Part shown: piece by piece, positions 7,301-11,872 of the stretch
How the letters are laid out: each line of letters opens with the position of its first letter
Numbering within the stretch: position 1 is the stretch's first letter
Assembly: GCA_026770615.1 (NCBI GenBank)
Contig: MU631504.1
Coordinates: forward strand, 36,264 to 48,135
Origin: Pavlovales sp. CCMP2436
Taxonomy: Eukaryota > Haptophyta > Pavlovophyceae > Pavlovales
Length of the DNA: 11,872 nucleotides
Direction of reading: 5' to 3'
Position numbers and translations under genes: made by a program
Notes under the pieces: model-generated
What the model saw: the letters and a program-made list of their open reading frames with translations, nothing else
The model's database searches: none
Told to the model about the DNA's origin: nothing

Positions 7301-10300
7301 AGCCTGCGCGCGCTCTTGACGATGATCATCGCCGTGCGGACGATCGCCTGCTTGGAGCGGTCGCACGTGCGCGCGGCGGTCGTCCAGTCGGCGATGCGCC
7401 CGTGCCGCGACTTGGAGATGGCCGCCGCCACCGCGCCGCCCTTGCCGCGCTTGCCGCAATTGCTGCCGACGCGCTGGTCCGTGGCCACCTGCTCGATGGT
7501 GCTGAAGCCAGCCTTGCGGAGCAGCTGCGCGTCCGTGAGGCTGCAGATGAGCCGGAGCTCGATGAGAGAGCTCTCGTCCGCGCTGAGCGCCGCGTGCAGC
7601 ATCTCCTTGAGCTTGGCGGCCAGCGCGTACTCCTGGTGCCGCCGCATGCTCTTGAGGAACTGGCACACGTTGCCGCAGCGCAAATCCGCATCGCGCAAGA
7701 GCTTGCGCATGCCCTCTTGGCCGATGGCGCGCGCCGCGGTGGCGGAGGCCTTGTCGTGCTGCGTGACGAGCATCGCGTTGAGCGCGAGCGCTTCGAGGAG
7801 CCTCCGCTTGAGCTCGTCGCCCGGCTCTTTCGTCAGCGCCGCGATGTTGCCGGACGTAATCTCGCACTGCCCCACTACGCCGAGGCTGCTCATGAGGTGC
7901 CGCAGCTCAGGGTCGCCCGAGAGTTGGATGCCGCGCACGATTTCCGACCACGCCGTGCTCAGCGTGTCGCCGGGCGCCGCAAAGGCCAGGAGCGGGTGCA
8001 CGAGCGAGGAGAGGAAGAGACCGGGGCGCAGGTCGGCGGAGAGCCGCTCCTCAAATTTGAGCCCGCCCGCCACGCCCAGCTCCATCGCGACGTACCCCTC
8101 GCCGCGCAGGCGCAGGGTGAGCGCCTCGTTCGCGCCGCACTCGAGCAGGCCCGCAGCTGCCAGCCGCCGGATCATCGCGCGCGTCGCCTGGGCCACGTCG
8201 CCCTTGAAGTGCTGCGCGAAGAGCGAGTGGCCCACGAAGTCCTCGACCTGCCCGACGGTGCGCGCGAGCTGCGACTTGAGCGCGAACAGGGTGAGCAGGT
8301 CGAGCTGCCCGCGGAGCGCTGAGCCCGTGTCGGCGATCTTGCTCGCATGCAGCGTGTGCGCGGCGCCCACCTCTGCGCGCGAGGAGACCGCGAGGTAGGC
8401 GCCCACCAGCGGCAGCGTGCTGCCGCCCTGCGAGCTGCTCACGGCACGCGGTGGCCCGCGGCCTGCGCGTCCAATCATCTGCTGCAGCGAGGCGGCGGAG
8501 AGCGCCTGGCTCATCCCGTCCTGGAGCCCGTCAATCACCACGCAGTCGACCGGCAGATTCACGCCTGCCGCAGACGCCGCAGCAGACGCAGCAGACGCAG
8601 CAGGGGGGGGGAGGGGAAGGCAAGGTGAGGCGCGATGGGCTCGAGGCGGCGCGCGCGTTCGCCTCGCCGGCCAGCACAGCACGCGCGCGGGCGGGGTGGC
8701 GGGGCGCACCGGCTGCGAGCGTGGAGGTGGAGCAGATGGTGTGGATCGCCCCGCGGCGGAAGAGCGCCTCGACCAGCTCGCGCTCGAGCGACTTGAGGTC
8801 GCCGTGGTGGTAGGCCACGCCGCGCGCCAGCAGTGGCAGCATGCGGCCGAGGTGCGAGGGTGCGTCGTCGGCGTTGTCGCGGATGCCACGCGTCCTCGCC
8901 TCGTCGAGCAGCGTCCAGATGGCCCGGTACTCGTCGCTCGCTGCGTTGTCGCACACCTGCACCGCCTCAAAGAATGATCATATGTAATATGAAACAGGGC
9001 CCCTACCCACCCCCCCTAGCCCAATTGTATGAAATGCAGGTGCTATACCCAAGCCCTACCTCCCCCCCCCCAACACACACGCACCTGCACCTAACTCAGA
9101 TTTTTCATAATTGTAAAGAGAAAATACATATATATTTTGGACACAAAATTTACCAACCTGCACCGCCTCGCGTAGCCACCCGTCCGCGCACGTGAGCACC
9201 TCGTGGCAGCGGTCGGCCTTCCCGCCGCCCGCGCGCACGACGGCCTTCGCGGCCTCGAGCGTGCGCGCCTTGGTCCGGCAGAAGACGAGGATGCTCACGC
9301 CCGCGCAGCTCACTTGGCGCAGGTGCGCGCACAGCGCGGCGGTGGCGGCGAGCCTGGGCCCCTCGTCGGATCCCTTGCCTTTCGGCGCCGGAGCAATGTC
9401 TGGGTCGAGAGGCAGCTGCTGCAGCTCGGCGTGCAGCCTCTCGACTGACACCACCGACATCCGGCCGGGCGCGCTCGGGAATGCCACACACACGCCCAGC
9501 TTCTGCAAGGGGGGGTGGGGGGGTAGTTACTATGGGGAGTTACTTGGGAGAAGGGGGGGGGAGAGGGGAGAGGTCAGGGGATGAGCCAGCACCCCGCAAC
9601 CCATCAGCGTGGCAGGCGCAGCACCTGCGGACGGCACGACTCGTGGTGCAGCTCCGCGCGCAGCCAGCGCGCAAAGAGCTCGATGTTGGGGACAGTGGCG
9701 GACATGCCGAGAAGCTGTAGCCGCCCCTGGCTGCGCGCGGCCACGTAGAGCAACTTGCTCATGAGCAACTCGAGGCGCGGGCCGCGGCTCGCCTCCGTAA
9801 CGAGGTGGATCTCGTCCACCACCACCGTCACGAGCTCGGCCAGCCGCCCCTCCTCCTCGAGCGAGCGCACGAGGCCCACTGCGCGTTCGATGGTGCACAC
9901 GGCGATGCGCACGTACGGGCCGAGCGGCAGCGAGCCGTGGTGCTGGTAAAAGCCCTCCACGCCCTTGGTCAGCCGCTGCAGCCGCAAATGCCACTCGCGC
10001 GCGAGCGTGACGAGCGGCAACACGATCAGCGCCAGGCACGCGCGCGGCGGCGGCGGGCGGACGGCGCGCGCCTCGAAGCCGGCCGGCGGCGGAAGCGCGG
10101 AGGTGGCGCGGAAGCGCTCGAGCCGCACGAACATGAGTAGCTCGGCGACGAGCGACTTGCCGCCCGACGTGCTCACGCACAGCAGCCGGTTCGCGCTGCC
10201 CTCGCGCCACTTGCCGAGGACGCGCCCCTGCCAGTCGTAGAGCTTGCTGAGACCCATGCGCAGGTACGCCTCAACGAGATCTGGCGGCAGGCCCAGCGCG

Positions 10301-11226
10301 GCAATCTCAGTCGTCGGCAGCGCGCAGGCGGGCGCGGCGCTAGTCCGTGCCGCCACAGCAGTCTGGAGCGCGCTCGTCCCGGCCCTTGCGGCGGGCGGTG
10401 GCGCACTGGTCCGTGTGGCTCCGGCGCTTGGCGCGCTAGTCTGTGTGGCACCGGCGCTTGGCGCGCCTGCCAGTGTGAGAGTTGCTCCGAATATCGGCGC
10501 GCTCGTCTTTGCCACCGCGGCAGTCGGAAGCGCGCTCGTCCCGGCCCCTGCGGGCGGCAGCGCGCTCGTCCGTGCCACCGGTGGCTGCATGGACTGCGCT
10601 TTGCGCGATGCCTCCGCGACGCCGGCAGCGTGCTGACGCGGGAGCGGCAGGACCCCATGCGCAAGCTCGTCATGCGCGCTCACGCTGATCATTGTTGGTG
10701 CGTAAGTAATGACTGCGTTCGCCTGCTGGCGCGTCGTGTCGCACGGCCCGAGGGCAAGCGATTTCGAGCCGCCGTGCGCCGACGCGGCGTGGTCCGCCGC
10801 CCGGATCACGGGCCGCCCGACGGGCGGGCTGCGTCCTGCCGATTTGACGGTCTGCGCGAGGGACGGCGAGCGGGCCGGGAGCGACAGGAGCGACCGCGGA
10901 CGCATGCCCGCCGCCGGCTTGCCGCACGACAAGGCGCCAGTGGAGCTGTACGCGTTGGCTCCGACGGGCGGGCTGCGTCCCGACACGTTGACGGGCACCA
11001 GCTTGTGGGCCGGCGAGTGGCTCGGGACCGACGGGGGAGACCGTGGAAGCATCTTGCTGTCCGTCACCAGCTTGCTGCGCGGCGAAGAGGCGCCGATGGG
11101 GCTGCCCGCTCTGGCCCCGACGGGCGAGCTGCGCCCCGAGACGGCGGGAACCGTAGCGAACACGAGCTTCGGCGTGTTCTTGCCGGAGCGGTTGGCGGCC
11201 GGGCGCTGCTTCTTGCGGGGTTCCAT
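4332..11226 (-). CDS. POLQ: DNA polymerase theta (helicase-polymerase), five exons
   Basis: Exons are 11226-9625, 9502-9158, 8956-8710, 8564-6304 and 6140-4332, totalling 6264 nt (2087 codons plus TGA). POLQ carries out theta-mediated end joining of double-strand breaks in the nucleus. ATG 11226 has A at -3 and G at +4. Residues 1-300 are disordered and repeat-rich, with a basic PRKKQRP patch. Helicase motifs: WQ near 333, Walker A STSGGKS 352-358, DEIH 471-474, SAT 509-511, SILVFCRTK from 604, STLAAGVNLP around 732, QMIGRAGR 760-767, and a helix-hairpin-helix-like region near 1066-1092. Residues 1250-1400 resemble the exonuclease fold without acidic catalytic motifs. The polymerase keeps motif A Asp1846 and Glu1851, the O-helix KQMFYAVLYG (Lys1900, Tyr1904), QGSVADLLK and HDE 2013-2015. 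The central linker is only about 90 residues, against roughly 900 in human POLQ. The exon 1-2 junction is the least certain. Confidence 0.93.
6141..6303 (-). other. POLQ intron 4 (163 bp)
   Basis: Donor ACT|GTGCGC at 6304/6303 (weak consensus) and acceptor CCCCTAG|GTG at 6141/6140, phase 0. It joins MELEGIAIHTT to VLARLHAQL, the start of the polymerase thumb region, as expected from family-A polymerases (a Met-Glu, Gly-Ile motif followed by helices). Confidence 0.8.
8565..8709 (-). other. POLQ intron 3 (145 bp)
   Basis: Donor GCCG|GTGCGC at 8710/8709 and acceptor GGCAG|GCGTG at 8565/8564, phase 1. It splits the Gly codon of STLAAGVNLP (helicase motif V), which confirms the junction because this motif is strongly conserved in the family. 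The tract before the acceptor contains repeats of GTCTGCTGC and a run of C. Confidence 0.9.
8957..9157 (-). other. POLQ intron 2 (201 bp), flanked by a 14-bp direct duplication
   Basis: On the minus strand GAGGCGGTGCAGGT occurs at 9169-9156 and again at 8968-8955. The splice cut falls at the same CAG|GT in both copies, so splicing removes exactly one copy and joins WLREAVQ to VCDNAA in phase 0. The interior is AT-rich next to the very GC-rich exons. It holds an imperfect inverted repeat (9022-9043 with 9081-9116), including a perfect 9-bp arm pair TGCAGGTGC and GCACCTGCA. An alternative acceptor TTTGAG|GCG would add three residues in frame. Confidence 0.85.
9503..9624 (-). other. POLQ intron 1 (122 bp)
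   Basis: Donor CAG|GTGCTG at 9625/9624 and acceptor CCTTGCAG|AAG at 9503/9502, phase 0, with a long C-rich pyrimidine tract before the acceptor. It joins RPQ to KLGVCV. The exon frame would otherwise run only six more codons (VLRLPR) before TGA. This region of POLQ normally has a few more residues, so the donor could be different. AGTAACT occurs twice inside, and the plus strand is rich in G runs. Confidence 0.7.
10330..10569 (-). repeat. Coding minisatellite in POLQ exon 1, about 11 codons per unit
   Basis: TSA tripeptides recur at residues 220, 230, 241, 263, 273, 284 and 295, giving a unit of about 33 bp (one 10-codon and one double spacing). The units are rich in Ala, Gly, Pro and Thr. 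This lies in the disordered tail just before the helicase domain. Confidence 0.75.
10810..11142 (-). repeat. Coding repeat in POLQ exon 1, about 50 codons per unit
   Basis: The motif SGRSPPVGA or a close variant occurs at residues 30, 82 and 130. Between copies are KLV and a second Arg-Ser-Pro cluster, so the unit is about 48-52 codons with two full copies and a partial one. The Ser-Pro content could offer phosphorylation sites, which is inference. Confidence 0.65.
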
Positions 11227-11472
11227 CCTTGCCCTGCGGCTCGAAGGGTGGGGGCTACCCGATGGAAGTAGCGCGCGGGCGTATGCCGCGCGATCAGTAT
11301 GTCTCTCGCTCCGCGCCGCAGCTCAGCCGTGTGCGAGCCCGCGCGACACGCGACACGGCTCGGGGGGCGGGGGCGGGTTCTCAAGTGCTTGAAATCAACA
11401 TTGCCCCCATTTTTTAAAAAAACAGCTGTCGCAAAGGAATGTTCGGCCCAACCGAGTGCTGTCGCAGATATG

Positions 11473-11522
11473 CCCTCCGGGGGCCCTCCGGGGGCCCTCC
11501 CGGGGGCCCCTACCCGGGGGGG
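11473..11522. repeat. GC-only tandem repeat, 11-bp unit
   Basis: CCCTCCGGGGG occurs at 11473-11483 and 11484-11494, then as a 12-bp variant at 11495-11506 and a degenerate copy to 11522. Each junction forms the palindrome-like GGGGGCCC. It can fold into strong hairpins on either strand. Confidence 0.75.
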
Positions 11523-11523
11523 T

Positions 11524-11620
11524 TGGTCCTGACAGACAGACGTCCTGGCCGGACAGAGTGGTCTTGACAGACAGTCGTCCTGCCCTGACAGGGTGGTCTT
11601 GACAGACGGTCGTCCTGCCC
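11524..11620. repeat. 35-bp tandem repeat, about 2.8 copies
   Basis: Units start at 11524, 11559 and 11594, each beginning TGGTC(C/T)TGACAGAC and containing GTCCTG. The period is exactly 35 bp both times. The array is about 300-400 bp upstream of the POLQ start codon. Confidence 0.8.
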
Positions 11621-11833
11621 AGCGCACACGCCGAGCTGTCTGAACAATGAAATCCGCGGAGTGCAGGAATAGACTGATCGGACCGTTATTTGCCGTTTTT
11701 GACGTTATTATTCAAAAACTGCTGTGGTATGCAGGTCGTCGGATCTCCCCCAGCCCGGAAGCGGCCAAAACGGGCCACGTGCGAATGACGTACCGTTAAC
11801 GGCGAGAGCCGGCTGCGCCTCCCGGCCAATTCG

Positions 11834-11872
<39 letters not shown>
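11834..11872. repeat. Run of 39 C at the window edge
   Basis: A homopolymer that reaches the last base. Other C runs of 8 to 10 occur in the POLQ introns, so a real poly-C tract is possible, but such a long run at the very end suggests a sequencing or assembly stop. Confidence 0.9.

Larger units (their letters stand above)
11227..11833. other. POLQ upstream region
   Basis: Likely 5' UTR and promoter of the minus-strand POLQ gene. It holds an A/T block (11410-11425, TTTTTTAAAAAAA on the plus strand) about 185 bp before the ATG, then the two tandem arrays described separately. Beyond 11640 composition becomes mixed. There is a 10-bp palindrome CCGTTAACGG near 11796. No gene is supported; open frames crossing this area on either strand are repeat-driven. 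Confidence 0.5.

Noticed and set aside
6310..8322. A 670-codon open frame on the plus strand
   Set aside because: It lies antisense to POLQ exon 4, is made almost only of Arg, Ala, Gly, Glu, Val and Leu, and has no recognisable domain. Long antisense frames are expected opposite genes with extreme third-position G/C.
8565..8620. CAGACG / GCAGCA microsatellite as a separate functional repeat
   Set aside because: It falls in the pyrimidine tract of POLQ intron 3 (minus strand) and is adequately explained as part of the acceptor region.
4332..11226. Two separate genes, a helicase and a bacterial-type DNA polymerase I
   Set aside because: Splicing at consensus sites gives one frame of exactly 2087 codons, and the order helicase, exonuclease-like, polymerase is diagnostic of POLQ.
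11524..11620. A CRISPR-like array of 35-bp repeats
   Set aside because: The units are contiguous with no unique spacers, and the setting is a eukaryotic gene with introns.

Overview
The window looks like nuclear DNA of a GC-rich eukaryotic microbe. A 2087-codon gene on the minus strand is interrupted by four short GT-AG introns (122 to 201 bp). Coding DNA is strongly G/C-biased at third positions, while the DNA between genes is much more mixed in composition and carries two MITE-like insertions. A second gene encodes an Ig-like fold of the kind common in ciliary proteins, so a flagellated protist or microalga (haptophyte, stramenopile or green picoalga type) is plausible. The lineage is inference and is not resolved by the sequence.

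Layout. Bases 1-951 (+) hold the 3' part of an ORF for a proline-rich, probably disordered protein with an array of 23-residue repeats. Its end is invaded by a 167-bp TA-flanked MITE (873-1039), which appears to have landed in the original stop codon. Bases 1527-2216 (+) encode a protein with one ASH/MSP-like Ig domain and a doubtful C-terminus. Bases 2217-4331 have no supported gene. They contain a 146-bp MITE with 14-bp terminal inverted repeats and an 8-bp target duplication (3648-3793), and a 14-bp RNA-type hairpin (3860-3895). Bases 4332-11226 (-) are a complete POLQ-type gene (DNA polymerase theta): disordered repeat-rich N-terminus, superfamily 2 helicase, very short linker, degenerate exonuclease-like domain and family-A polymerase. 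Upstream of it lie GC-rich short tandem repeats, three 35-bp tandem repeats, and a terminal run of 39 C that is also the window edge.

How the genes relate. POLQ is the one gene with a clear role: theta-mediated end joining, in which its helicase and polymerase activities pair microhomologies and fill in the ends. The Ig-domain gene points tail-to-tail at POLQ, with no visible functional link. The most notable signals are the 201-bp POLQ intron whose two splice sites sit in an exact 14-bp direct duplication (a signature of recent intron gain by insertion), the two MITEs with recognisable target duplications, a roughly 200-residue insertion in the polymerase palm, and an altered polymerase motif A.
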